Source of the DNA: Haloglomus litoreum
Lineage (GTDB): Archaea > Halobacteriota > Halobacteria > Halobacteriales > Haloarculaceae
DNA: 64,000 bases
Reading direction: 5' to 3'
NCBI RefSeq assembly: GCF_029338515.1
Contig: NZ_CP119988.1
Coordinates: 3,968,001 to 4,032,000, forward strand
Shown here: positions 34,614 through 42,521 of the stretch, piece by piece
Layout: each line of letters opens with the position of its first letter
Numbering within the stretch: the first letter of the stretch is position 1
Made by a program: the position numbers and the translations under genes
The notes under the pieces: generated by a model
What the model saw: the letters and a program-made list of their open reading frames with translations, nothing else
Database searches by the model: none
Told to the model about the DNA's origin: nothing

Positions 34614-35369
34614 ATGTCCGTCCCCTCCGAGACGCGGGCCGCCCCGGCCGAGCGTCTCATCGATGCCCTCCGCGCTGTCGTCGGCGTCCCGTTCCGGCCC
34701 CGGACGTACGGGAACCTCGCCTACCTCGCGCTCCAGTTCCCCCTCGGCGTCGCCTACTTCACCACGCTGATCACCCTGCTGGCGCTCGGCGTCGGCCTCT
34801 CGGTCGTCCTCGTCGGCGTCCCGCTCGTTCTCGGGACGCTCGTCCTCGTCACCGGCCTCGTCAGCGTCGAGCCCGTGCTCGCGGACAGACTCCTGTCGGT
34901 CGATGTCCACGCTCGGCCGGCCCCCGTCGACGTCGACGACGGCGTCGTCGCCTACGCGAGGGGACTCGTCCTCGACCCGGGGAGCTACGTCGGGCTCGCG
35001 TTCCTCCTGACCAAACTGTTCGTCGGCATCGTGACGTTCACCCTGCTGACGTTCTTCACGTCGCTGACGGCGGCGCTCCTCGCCGCGCCGTTCCTCTACG
35101 ACCACCCCGGATCGTACCGCTTCTTCTACGACACGACGCTGACGTTCGCCCCCGAGATCAGGTTCGTCCAGGACCTCTGGTCGGTCACGTTCGCCCCCGT
35201 CGTCACGCTCTCGCAGTGGAACGTGGACACGCTCGGGGAGGCGCTCGTCGTCGCGGCGTTCGGGCTGGTCGTCCTCGTCGTCTCGCTGCACGTCCTGAAC
35301 GCGCTCGCCCGCGGCCTCGGCGTGGTGACCGCGTGGGTCCTCGGCCGTGCCCGGTCACTCGGCGTGTGA
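34614..35369 (+). CDS. Sensor-domain membrane protein (PF13796-like), second of a tandem pair
   Basis: A 251-residue paralogue of the preceding protein: RPRTYGNLAYLALQFPLGVAYFTTLI and DDGVVAYARGLVLDPGSYVGLAFLLTKLFVGI align without gaps to its neighbour. In both, the stretch from LAYLALQFPLGVAYF is nearly identical at the DNA level (33954-33990 against 34720-34756), so the duplication is either recent or kept alike by conversion. No kinase domain is attached. Confidence 0.8.
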   Translation: MSVPSETRAAPAERLIDALRAVVGVPFRPRTYGNLAYLALQFPLGVAYFTTLITLLALGVGLSVVLVGVPLVLGTLVLVTGLVSVEPVLADRLLSVDVHARPAPVDVDDGVVAYARGLVLDPGSYVGLAFLLTKLFVGIVTFTLLTFFTSLTAALLAAPFLYDHPGSYRFFYDTTLTFAPEIRFVQDLWSVTFAPVVTLSQWNVDTLGEALVVAAFGLVVLVVSLHVLNALARGLGVVTAWVLGRARSLGV

Positions 35370-35607
35370 GCCGAGACTGAGCCACCACACCCGGCTGTAG
35401 CGGCTACAGCGGGCTGGACTCGACCGTTGCAGGCCACACCCCGGCCGAGGGACGGGCGGGCCGACCACCGCGGCGAGCGGGAGGCGTGAGCGGCCCCGGG
35501 ACGATTCGCCGAGCGAGCGAATCGGGCCCGGGATTCATGTCCCCGCTCCCCCCGGGAGGGGACGTGCGCCACACGCTCCGACCGACCCCCGACCGAGACG
35601 CCGCCTG

Positions 35608-35955
35608 ATGAGCGACGACAGGCTCGCGTCGGTCGCGGAACTGCTGGCCGATCCGTACGCGAGGTCGATCCTCGCGGCGGCGAGCGAGGCCCCCGTCGAC
35701 GCGGCGACGCTCGCCGACCGGTTGGAGGCCGACCTCTCGACGGTCTACCGGCGGCTGGAGGCGCTGGAGGAACACGACCTCGTCCGGAGCACCGTCAAAC
35801 CACGGTCGGACGGTCACCACTACAGCGTCTACCGGACTCGACTCCGCCGGGTGACCGTCGATCTCGAGGACGGCGAGTACCACGTCGCGGTCGAGCGCGA
35901 GCCCTCGACCGACCCGGCCGACCGACTGACCGACCTGTTCGAGGAGATCCGATGA
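35608..35955 (+). CDS. Small winged-helix (ArsR-like) regulator
   Basis: A 115-residue protein: VAELLADPYARSILAAASEAPVDAATLADRLEADLSTVYRRLEALEEHDLV is an ArsR-type winged helix. A short C-terminal beta domain (HHYSVYRTRLRRVTVDLEDGEYHVAVER) follows. No metal-binding cysteines are seen. ATG 35608. Its stop overlaps the ATG of the next membrane gene (ATGA), so regulator and membrane protein are translated together. The protein at 39151-39519 is a paralogue with the same arrangement. Confidence 0.85.
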   Translation: MSDDRLASVAELLADPYARSILAAASEAPVDAATLADRLEADLSTVYRRLEALEEHDLVRSTVKPRSDGHHYSVYRTRLRRVTVDLEDGEYHVAVEREPSTDPADRLTDLFEEIR

Positions 35956-36290
35956 TAGCACAGACCACCGCGGAGACGCTGTTGTTGCCGACGTTCGTGA
36001 CCGCGCTCCTCCTGTTCGCCACGGTCCCGCTGGGCCTGGTGGTCGGGTACTTCGCGTTCCGTGGCCTCCGACGGGGACGCCGACGGACGGCGCGGGCACT
36101 CGCACTCGGCCTCGTCGTGCTGACGGCCGTCGACGCGCTGCTGGGTGCCACCGTCACCGTCGGCGGGACGACGCTGCTCGCACAGCGCGGGCCGCTGCTC
36201 CGCATCGCCGCCAAATGCACCGGCCTCCTCCTCGTCCTCTACGCCATCTACGGCGCGGATGCGAGCGGTGCGGAGGGTGAGTCCGGATGA
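35952..36290 (+). CDS. Small three-helix membrane protein (DUF7521-like), first of a pair
   Basis: A 112-residue membrane protein with three helices (LPTFVTALLLFATVPLGLVVGYFAF, ALALGLVVLTAVDALLGATV, LLRIAAKCTGLLLVLYAIYG) and a basic loop GLRRGRRRTAR. It overlaps the regulator upstream and the next gene downstream by 4 bp each. I associate it with haloarchaeal DUF7521. Confidence 0.78.
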   Translation: MIAQTTAETLLLPTFVTALLLFATVPLGLVVGYFAFRGLRRGRRRTARALALGLVVLTAVDALLGATVTVGGTTLLAQRGPLLRIAAKCTGLLLVLYAIYGADASGAEGESG

Positions 36291-36556
36291 CGGCTGCCGA
36301 CCCCGTCGTCGTCGCCGCGAGCCTCCTCGTCGCGGCGCTGGCCCTCCTCGTCGTCGCACAGTGCTACCGCGGGTACGTCCGCAACGGGAGTCGACCGCTC
36401 CTGTTCCTCGGACTCGGTATCGGGCTGGTGACGCTCCCGTCGCTCCTGCTGTCGGGCGCGTCGGTGGCGTTCGCCGTCCCCGCGTACGTCGATGTGGTCG
36501 TCGTCGCGCAGACGCTCGGATTGCTGTCGATGCTCTACGCGTTCACGCGGGCATGA
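36287..36556 (+). CDS. Small three-helix membrane protein (DUF7521-like), second of a pair
   Basis: An 89-residue membrane protein with the same three-helix plan as the previous one (VVVAASLLVAALALLVVAQCY, LFLGLGIGLVTLPSLLLSG, VVVVAQTLGLLSMLYAF) and a YRGYVRNGSRP loop. It overlaps both neighbours by 4 bp. The two together correspond to the two halves of the single protein at 38444-39154. Confidence 0.75.
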   Translation: MTAADPVVVAASLLVAALALLVVAQCYRGYVRNGSRPLLFLGLGIGLVTLPSLLLSGASVAFAVPAYVDVVVVAQTLGLLSMLYAFTRA

Positions 36557-36843
36557 GCACGGTCCGGGACGCGACGACGGGCCCCGTCCCTGCCACCGCA
36601 CCCGCGACGACGGGTGATTCCGTGCAGGGGTCGGCCGGTCGTGAGCCGGTCGGCGCCCGGTGTGGCTCCCTCGCCGCGTGTCCGGGGTGGAGTACCGCCG
36701 ATGGCGGAGCCGGCGCGCTCGTGTCGGTGCCCGCTCCGCCCACATCCCCAAGCTGTTGGGTGAACACGGACCTCACCACCCGCCGACCGACCGATATGGA
36801 AGACGGAGCCGACGGCACGACGGGCGGGGAGCGATCGGCATGA
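36553..36843 (+). CDS. Doubtful 96-residue gene in the ATGA chain
   Basis: This frame starts with an ATG overlapping the previous stop and ends with a TGA overlapping the next ATG, 4 bp each, which fits the chain of coupled genes around it. The product, however, is low-complexity (Thr/Pro/Ala/Gly-rich, with no helix or domain I can see), so the gene may be a chance frame or a decayed member of the operon. Confidence 0.35.
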   Translation: MSTVRDATTGPVPATAPATTGDSVQGSAGREPVGARCGSLAACPGWSTADGGAGALVSVPAPPTSPSCWVNTDLTTRRPTDMEDGADGTTGGERSA

Positions 36844-37040
36844 GTGGCGTCTGGTCGCGGTCGCGACAGCGGCTCGCACACGTCGCCCTGGCGACGGCGC
36901 TCGGGGTGTACCTCTACTCACCGCTGGGGAGCGTGGCGGCGTTCGAACTCGCGGTGCAGGTGCTCGTGTTCCCGGCGCTCGCGCTCTCCGGCCTGTTGCT
37001 GTGGAAGGGCCACCGTCTCCGGCGGTGGCTGGGTCGGTGA
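36840..37040 (+). CDS. Small membrane protein, two helices
   Basis: A 66-residue protein: a basic start (SGVWSRSRQRL), two membrane segments (VALATALGVYLYSPLG, LAVQVLVFPALALSGLLLW) and a KGHRLRRWLGR end. It overlaps the next gene by 4 bp (GTGA). The function is unknown. Confidence 0.65.
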   Translation: MSGVWSRSRQRLAHVALATALGVYLYSPLGSVAAFELAVQVLVFPALALSGLLLWKGHRLRRWLGR

Positions 37041-37525
37041 GCGGGGACGACCTGTCGACTGAGGCTGCTCCGCCCGACGTTCGACACCTGTTCGAAGCGT
37101 ACCGCGGGAGTCTGCCACCAGAGGGGCGCCCGGACCTCGCCGGCGCGTTTTCGTTCGGCGACACGCCCGCGCTGGCCGATACGCTCGCCGACCTCGTCTG
37201 CGTGGGGGAGAAGACGGCTACCGCCGAGGCGAAGTGGACGGTTGAGGCGGCAGGAGAGCCGCTCCCGGAGCCGGGCGACCACTGGGTCGTCCTCGACGGC
37301 GATGGGGAGCCACGGTGTGTGATCCGCACCGAGCGCGTCGAGGTTGTCCCGTTCGTCGACGTGACTCCCGACCATGCCGCCGCCGAGGGCGAGAGCGACG
37401 GCTCGCTGGCGTCCTGGCGCCTGGCGCACGTCCGGTACTACCAGCGGACGCTTCCCGAGGGGCGATCGTTCGACCCGGAGATGCCGGTCGTCTGCGAGCG
37501 GTTCCGGGTCGTCTACCGCGCCTGA
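37037..37525 (+). CDS. ASCH-domain protein
   Basis: A 162-residue cytoplasmic protein of the ASCH fold, which is related to the RNA-binding PUA domain. The diagnostic stretches are FSFGDTPALADTLADLVCVGEKTATAEAKWTVEAAGEPLP, GDHWVVLDGDGEPRCVIRTERVEVVPF and WRLAHVRYYQ. Some bacterial relatives act on modified nucleosides, but the substrate here is unknown. GTG 37037 overlaps the stop of the previous gene. Its 3' end overlaps the convergent protease gene by 13 bp. Confidence 0.85.
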   Translation: MSGDDLSTEAAPPDVRHLFEAYRGSLPPEGRPDLAGAFSFGDTPALADTLADLVCVGEKTATAEAKWTVEAAGEPLPEPGDHWVVLDGDGEPRCVIRTERVEVVPFVDVTPDHAAAEGESDGSLASWRLAHVRYYQRTLPEGRSFDPEMPVVCERFRVVYRA

Positions 37526-38373
37526 GCGTCTCCCGTGGTGGGTCGCCGTGGATCACCCAACTCCCGGCCCCACACGACAATCACGACGAGCGCCGCCGCG
37601 ACGGTCAGAAGCGTCATCGCCTGCCCGTACCGGAGCTCGAGGAGCGGCGTGGTGAGTGTCCCCGAGACGAACGCCTCCGTCCCGTTGACCGCTGCGTGGA
37701 GGAGGACGGCATGGAGCACGCTCCCCCGGGTGTGGTCGAACACCCACGTCAGCAACACCGAGAGCGCGAGGAGTCGCGGCAGGTACCACTCGAACGGGAG
37801 CGTCGTCCCGGCGTCGGTCAGGAGGAACACCGGCAGGTGCCAGACGGCCCAGACGGCCCCGAGGAGGAGGCTCGCGCCGAGCGCGTCGAACCGTGCCTGC
37901 AGTCGCGGGAGAGCGTAGCCCCGCCACCCCAGCTCCTCGGCGAGCGCCCCGCTTCCGAGGCTGGAGACGAGGAACAGGGCGACGATGACGGGGAGCGGGA
38001 GGGTCCCGAGGTCACCGCCGAACCGGCCGAGCGGTCCGGCCCCGGCGGTCAGGTGGAGATACCACCAGCCGAGGAGGCCGAGGCCGACCGGCAGGAGCGC
38101 GGCGGCGTACCAGCGGAGAGGAACGCGGATTCGAACGAGCCGGGCGAGCAGTCGTCGGAGGCCGGCGAGACCGTCGGCCCGCCACGTCAGCACGAGCGCT
38201 GCAACGGACGGACCGAAGATGGAACCGACCACCAGCGGTGTGGCTTGCGCGACGGGGACGAGGCCGAGGACGACTGGGAGGAACAGCCCCCACGAGAGCA
38301 GGAACGTCAGGGCGACGAAACGGACGAGCGTTTCCGGGGGAGCGTCGATCCGGGTCGGGTCTGGCGGAGTCAC
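37513..38373 (-). CDS. CPBP-family intramembrane metalloprotease
   Basis: A 286-residue membrane protein with about eight helices. The CPBP/Abi signatures are intact: EELGWRGYALP (the EExxxR motif), then WHLPVFL and HAAVN, whose His and Asn/Glu residues form the active site in the membrane. Relatives process prenylated proteins or bacteriocin-like peptides; the haloarchaeal substrate is unknown. GTG 38373 starts the protein. Confidence 0.88.
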   Translation of the reverse strand: MTPPDPTRIDAPPETLVRFVALTFLLSWGLFLPVVLGLVPVAQATPLVVGSIFGPSVAALVLTWRADGLAGLRRLLARLVRIRVPLRWYAAALLPVGLGLLGWWYLHLTAGAGPLGRFGGDLGTLPLPVIVALFLVSSLGSGALAEELGWRGYALPRLQARFDALGASLLLGAVWAVWHLPVFLLTDAGTTLPFEWYLPRLLALSVLLTWVFDHTRGSVLHAVLLHAAVNGTEAFVSGTLTTPLLELRYGQAMTLLTVAAALVVIVVWGRELGDPRRPTTGDAQAR

Positions 38374-38443
38374 GGGTCGGCTTGGTCCGGAACGGACCTA
38401 TCGGCCCGTCCACACTCACGTCTCGCGGGACCGTGCGGCACGT

Positions 38444-39154
38444 TTATACCCCGTCATCAGCGCGGTCGGAGAGTGTGGCCAGCAGGAGGACCTGGCCGAG
38501 GACGAAGAACCCGGCATAGCCGAGGGCAGCGGCCGCTGTCCCACGGCTGAGGAGAGCGAGCGCGGCGGGTGTCGGGACCACGACCAGCGACAGCGTCCCT
38601 GCCGACAACGCGAGCATCCGGCGGTCCCCCCGCCGTCGGTACGCGCGGGCGGCTTGCCCGGCGACGAAGGTGCCGCCCAGAACGACCACACCGAGGGTGG
38701 CGGCCGCGAGCGGGCCCGAGCCACCGAGAAACACCGTCGCCGCCCCGACGGTCGTTCCTGTCCCGACCCCGAGCGCGGCGACCACGAGATCCGCGATGGA
38801 CCGGGGCGCCCAGCTCCCGCCCGCACCTGTCGGCCCGTACATCCCCCGGATGATGGTCAGCAGACCGACCGTCTGTACGAGGCTGCCGGTCACGTACCGG
38901 AGCCGGTCCGGGAGGACGCCGACGTCGACGAACAGGAAGCCGAGCGGGGCCGCGGCGACGAGCGAGATGCCGACGACCAGTGCGCGGAGCGACGGGGTGG
39001 GGGCGGCTCGGTAGCGGCTGACGACACGGCCGACGATAGCGAGGCCGAGCAGTACCGCAAGCCCGACGGCCAGTGTCGCCGCCACTGCGACCGGCGAGGT
39101 GGTGGCGAAGCTCTGGAGCGGGGCGAGCAACGGGGGAGGCGTGGCGTGTGTCAT
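38444..39154 (-). CDS. Membrane protein, fused duplicate of the DUF7521-like unit
   Basis: A 236-residue membrane protein of six to seven helices. Its first half (AVAATLAVGLAVLLGLAIVGRVVSRY, GSLVQTVGLLTIIRGMYG) and its second half (VVLGGTFVAGQAARAYRRRGDRRML, YAGFFVLGQVLLLATLSD) each follow the three-helix plan with a basic loop seen in the small proteins at 35952 and 36287. Its ATG overlaps the stop of the upstream regulator gene (ATGA), the same coupling as at 35952. Confidence 0.78.
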   Translation of the reverse strand: MTHATPPPLLAPLQSFATTSPVAVAATLAVGLAVLLGLAIVGRVVSRYRAAPTPSLRALVVGISLVAAAPLGFLFVDVGVLPDRLRYVTGSLVQTVGLLTIIRGMYGPTGAGGSWAPRSIADLVVAALGVGTGTTVGAATVFLGGSGPLAAATLGVVVLGGTFVAGQAARAYRRRGDRRMLALSAGTLSLVVVPTPAALALLSRGTAAAALGYAGFFVLGQVLLLATLSDRADDGV

Positions 39155-39519
39155 CGGAGTCGGTCGAAGAGCCCCTCGAGCCGGTCGACGGCGTCGGTTG
39201 CTGGCTCGGTGCGATCGATCGTCATGTGTACCCCGTCGGTGTCGAGGTCGATGGTGACGCGGTCGAGGCTGGCGCGGTAGCGCTCGAAGTGATGCCCGTC
39301 CGGGTCGAGCTGGACGGCGCCGACGACGAGGCCGGCGGCTTCGAGCCGCTCGAGCTGACGGTAGACGGTGGTCCGGGAGGCGTCACACCGGTCGGCGAGT
39401 TCGTCACCCGAGAGCGCCTCGCCGGCGGTGCGGACGAGTATCTCGCGGGCACAGGCGTTGGCCAGTAGCTCGGCCACCTGTCCGACATCGGCCTCGTCCG
39501 CGTCACCCGCCGGACTCAT
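39151..39519 (-). CDS. Small winged-helix (ArsR-like) regulator, paralogue of 35608
   Basis: A 122-residue protein: VAELLANACAREILVRTAGEALSGDELADRCDASRTTVYRQLERLEAAGLV is the winged helix, followed by HHFERYRASLDRVTIDLDTDGVHMTIDR, the same beta domain as in the protein at 35608. It is translationally coupled to the membrane protein downstream. No sensor cysteines are visible. Confidence 0.85.
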   Translation of the reverse strand: MSPAGDADEADVGQVAELLANACAREILVRTAGEALSGDELADRCDASRTTVYRQLERLEAAGLVVGAVQLDPDGHHFERYRASLDRVTIDLDTDGVHMTIDRTEPATDAVDRLEGLFDRLR

Positions 39520-39567
39520 CCGGGCGACACCTCGAACGGAGGCCCCATAGCCCCTCGCGTTGGCGGT

Positions 39568-39873
39568 TCACTCGGCGGTCACCGGGGGAGGGGACGGGTC
39601 ACGGCTCCAGAGGTACGCCGCGAGGAGGAACAGACCGACGAGCCCACCCCCGAGAAGCGACACGCCGACGATACTCGCCCAGAGTGTCGGCCGAGCGCGG
39701 CCGGTCAACCGGGCGTCCCGACGGACCCAGACGGCCACCAGCAGGCAGACGCCGACGTACGCGCCCCCGAACAGGACGAGCGCGAGGACGACGAGCCAGC
39801 CGATGGCCGTGGTCGGCGGGAACGACGACTGGAGGGGAACGGACGATGCGTGGACGGTCGATGCGAGCGTCAT
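39568..39873 (-). CDS. Small membrane protein, two helices
   Basis: A 101-residue protein with an exported-looking N-terminal stretch, helix one IGWLVVLALVLFGGAYVGVCLLVAVWV, a basic loop RRDARLTGRARP, and helix two ASIVGVSLLGGGLVGLFLLAAYLW. ATG 39873. It lies 48 bp upstream of the regulator on the same strand. The function is unknown. Confidence 0.65.
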   Translation of the reverse strand: MTLASTVHASSVPLQSSFPPTTAIGWLVVLALVLFGGAYVGVCLLVAVWVRRDARLTGRARPTLWASIVGVSLLGGGLVGLFLLAAYLWSRDPSPPPVTAE

Positions 39874-40067
39874 GGGCTCCAGAGGGCCCCAGGAGGGATG
39901 ACCCCCGGCTCACGGTCACGCCCGGCGGAACTGAGCGATACCTTCATACGGGGCGTGATTCCGCGGGGATGCTCTGTTGACGAACGACGCTCGGGAGCCG
40001 TACCGGGGAGCCGGGTCCGACCCGGTCGCCGGCAACCGCCTCGTGATCAGCCGAGATCCGTCGAGGC

Positions 40068-40292
40068 CTACTGACGAACGGGTTCGTCGTCACCACGCGA
40101 CTCGACAGCCGGCGGTCGGAACTGGAACGCAGCGCCGGCGCCGGCGACCGCGATTCCGGCCCCGATCAGCACGCTGTCGCCGTCGATCCCCGTCGGAACC
40201 CCCAGGCTCGTCAGGAACGCACCGACGGCGATCATGGTGCCGAGAACGGCGAGTACGATGCCGGCTCCGCGATACAGTCCAGTTCGATCCAT
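40068..40292 (-). CDS. Small membrane protein, two helices
   Basis: A 74-residue protein: MDRTGLYRGAGIVLAVLGTMIAVGAFL, then VLIGAGIAVAGAGAAFQF, and a charged end (ESRGDDEPVRQ). ATG 40292 starts right at the first helix; longer in-frame readings are not protein-like. It is divergent from the gene at 40476. Confidence 0.65.
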   Translation of the reverse strand: MDRTGLYRGAGIVLAVLGTMIAVGAFLTSLGVPTGIDGDSVLIGAGIAVAGAGAAFQFRPPAVESRGDDEPVRQ

Positions 40293-40475
40293 GTGGATGG
40301 TAGGCTGGCCAACAGCATACCCGTATCGGCAGACACGCACTCGTCCGTACGAGCGATCGCTCGCCGCCACACGGGGCGCCGGTCGAGCGGTGAGGAGGGA
40401 TATAACCGTTCCGACGGATTGGCGGCGCTGCAAGCCAGCTTCCGGGTCTTTGCCGGGTGGCCGCCGATTCCGGTC

Positions 40476-41408
40476 GTGAACCGAACGACACTCGCCCGCC
40501 ACCCGGTCCTCGCCGCGGCAGTGGGCTACGTCTGTCTGCACGTTGCGCTCGTCCTCGGCTCGGCGGTGTACGCGCGCGGCGACGCTGGCTCGCTGGTCGC
40601 GGCCGGGGCCCCCTCCACCGCGTACTACCTGCTGATCACCGGCTTCGGCGCAGTCGTCCTGGCGGTCACCGCCCCATCACTCGGCCGATGGTGGTGGGCC
40701 GCGGGCGGCACACTCGTGGTCGCACTCGTCGCCGCCCGATACCTGACCGGGACCGCCGCGGGCGTCCTGACCATCGTGGCGCTGTTCGCGCTGGTCTTCC
40801 TCCCGTACCTCGTTGCCGGTGGCATCGTCGTCCGGCTGGTCGCGGGGCGGTTCGGGGGGGATCGACTTCGCGGGCTCCCGGCGCACCCGCGCACGCGGCG
40901 CGGGCTGTTCGTGGCTGCCGTGGTCCTGGTTGCGACGGTCGGTGGATCGGTGCTCGCGGTGGCGGCCGCGCCGGCGCCGGTCCCGCCGGACGACTGGCCG
41001 GCCGAACGGCAGCTGGCGTACCTCGAGCGGACCGACCAGCGGGACCGGGAGACCGGTGCGGTGGCCGACCGGAGCCGCGACTACCAGCGCGCCGAGCGAG
41101 TCCTCTCGTTGCTCGCGGCGGGCCGGGCGGACGCCCCCGACGAGTGGCTCGACGCGGCCGTCGTCCTGCATCACGGGACCTGCCCGGCGCACTTCGAGAC
41201 GGCCCACCGGCTCGCCCTCGCGGCGAACGAATCGGCTGCCCTCGACGCCACCCGCTGGGTCCACCTCACCTACGACCGCTGGCAGGTGTCGATGGGCCAC
41301 CCCCAGCGCTACGGGACCCAGACCGGGACCCGCCCGGTGGATGCCGGGTGCCACCCACCGATACCGCCGGAACTGGAGCCGGAGTCGCCGCTGGCGATGG
41401 CCCGGTGA
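40476..41408 (+). CDS. Membrane protein with C-terminal DUF6624-like domain
   Basis: A 310-residue protein: about five N-terminal membrane helices, then a soluble region after APVPPDDWP. The end, LHHGTCPAHFETAHRLALAANESAALDATRWVHLTYDRWQVSMGHPQRYGTQ, resembles the DUF6624 domain of bacterial proteins, which also ends in a Gly-x-Pro-Gln-x-Tyr-Gly-Thr-Gln motif. The function of that domain is unknown to me. GTG 40476 was chosen because the 61 in-frame codons upstream are not protein-like. Confidence 0.7.
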   Translation: MNRTTLARHPVLAAAVGYVCLHVALVLGSAVYARGDAGSLVAAGAPSTAYYLLITGFGAVVLAVTAPSLGRWWWAAGGTLVVALVAARYLTGTAAGVLTIVALFALVFLPYLVAGGIVVRLVAGRFGGDRLRGLPAHPRTRRGLFVAAVVLVATVGGSVLAVAAAPAPVPPDDWPAERQLAYLERTDQRDRETGAVADRSRDYQRAERVLSLLAAGRADAPDEWLDAAVVLHHGTCPAHFETAHRLALAANESAALDATRWVHLTYDRWQVSMGHPQRYGTQTGTRPVDAGCHPPIPPELEPESPLAMAR

Positions 41409-41447
41409 TAGCTGCGGCGGGACGGCGACTCCCGAAAGATTCATGGT

Positions 41448-41495
41448 GTAAAGCCAACTTTACGTAAAACGAACTTTACGGAAAGTACGCTTTAC
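41448..41495. promoter_or_regulatory. Three tandem 16-bp palindromes, probable operator array
   Basis: Three head-to-tail units without spacer: GTAAAGCCAACTTTAC (41448-41463), GTAAAACGAACTTTAC (41464-41479) and GGAAAGTACGCTTTAC (41480-41495). Each is a dyad of the form GTAAA-N6-TTTAC, and units repeat every 16 bp. The array is AT-rich and may overlap the promoter of the ABC exporter genes 130 bp downstream. A repressor binding cooperatively is the simplest reading; its gene is not obvious nearby. Confidence 0.7.
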
Positions 41496-41627
41496 ACCCC
41501 ACCCGAACTATGACAGGACCCCCAACCCGACCTGACAGGCGGCCCGTGGACCAGCCCGGTCGACGAGCGGACCCCAGCCCCCGTGCGGTGAGACCGAACC
41601 GACAGCGGACACCCGGAGGAGTCGCCG

Positions 41628-42521
41628 ATGAGTGACGGCGAAGCGAGCATGATCGAGGGCGAGCACGGGGCGGTGTCGTTCCGGCCGGTCAGCGAGACGC
41701 CCACCACCGGAAACGGGGGTGTCGCGTGGCACCGCCAGAGCCGCGCGTTCGCCGTCCGGACGCTCCGAGAACTGTTCCGCAACCGGGCGGCGCTGGTGTG
41801 GGGGCTTGCCGCGCCGGCCTTCTTCTTCCTCGTCTTCGGCGTGTTGCTCGGTGACCCGGGCGTCCAGCGAGGGGCGAACGCGGTCGTCTTCGGCGTGTTC
41901 GGTGCGTTCAGCGTCTCGCTGGTCATCTTCGCGACCGCGCTGAGCGCGGACCTGAAGGCCAAACGCTACCGGAAGCTCCGGTCGCTCCCGGTCTCGCCCA
42001 CGGCGGACCTGCTGGGCCGATTCGCGGGCGGGCTGGCGCTCGCCCTCGTCTCGTTCGTACTCGTACTGGCGGTCGGCGTCGCGACCGACGGAACGCTCGC
42101 GCTCCGTTCGGCCGTCTCGGTGCCCGTCGTGCTCGGGGCGCTGGTACTGTTCTGCCTGCTCGCGATGGGGGCGGCCGTTCTCGTCGCCTCCGTCCTCGAC
42201 GACGGCGAGTACGTCGTCGGCGTCACGAACATGCTCACGCTGGCGCTGTTCTTCCTCACCGGCTACAACGGCCTGCTCCCGTCGATGGCGCCGGGGCCGC
42301 TGGGCGAACTGGTGAACGTCCTCCCGAACTCGCTCGCCACGCGGCTGGCGGTGTACCACCTCGTCCCGGTCGGTTCGGGCGCGGGCACCCCGCTGGTCCC
42401 ACCCGCGCTCCCGACCGGCGTGGAGTCGGCGCTCCTGCTGGGTGGCTACGCCGTCGCTGGCGTCGTGCTCGGGTCGGTCGTGATGCGTCGTCGCATCTAC
42501 GACGGCGAGGGGGGTGAGTGA
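41628..42521 (+). CDS. ABC-2 type transporter permease
   Basis: A 297-residue membrane protein of the ABC-2 exporter class. The N-terminal amphipathic part (HRQSRAFAVRTLRELFRNRAALVWGLAAPAFFFLVFGVLLG), six helices and the conserved LKAKRYRKLRSLPVSP coupling region are present. It should form the channel for the ATPase encoded next. A Shine-Dalgarno GGAGGA lies at 41615-41620. A 41-codon frame from ATG 41510 ends overlapping this start and might act as a leader, but it is Arg/Pro-rich and weak. Confidence 0.88.
   Translation: MSDGEASMIEGEHGAVSFRPVSETPTTGNGGVAWHRQSRAFAVRTLRELFRNRAALVWGLAAPAFFFLVFGVLLGDPGVQRGANAVVFGVFGAFSVSLVIFATALSADLKAKRYRKLRSLPVSPTADLLGRFAGGLALALVSFVLVLAVGVATDGTLALRSAVSVPVVLGALVLFCLLAMGAAVLVASVLDDGEYVVGVTNMLTLALFFLTGYNGLLPSMAPGPLGELVNVLPNSLATRLAVYHLVPVGSGAGTPLVPPALPTGVESALLLGGYAVAGVVLGSVVMRRRIYDGEGGE

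Noticed and set aside
41510-41635. 41-codon leader gene before the ABC permease
   Set aside because: It overlaps the permease start, but the product is Arg/Pro-rich and lacks any leader-peptide feature; mentioned only as a possibility in the permease entry.
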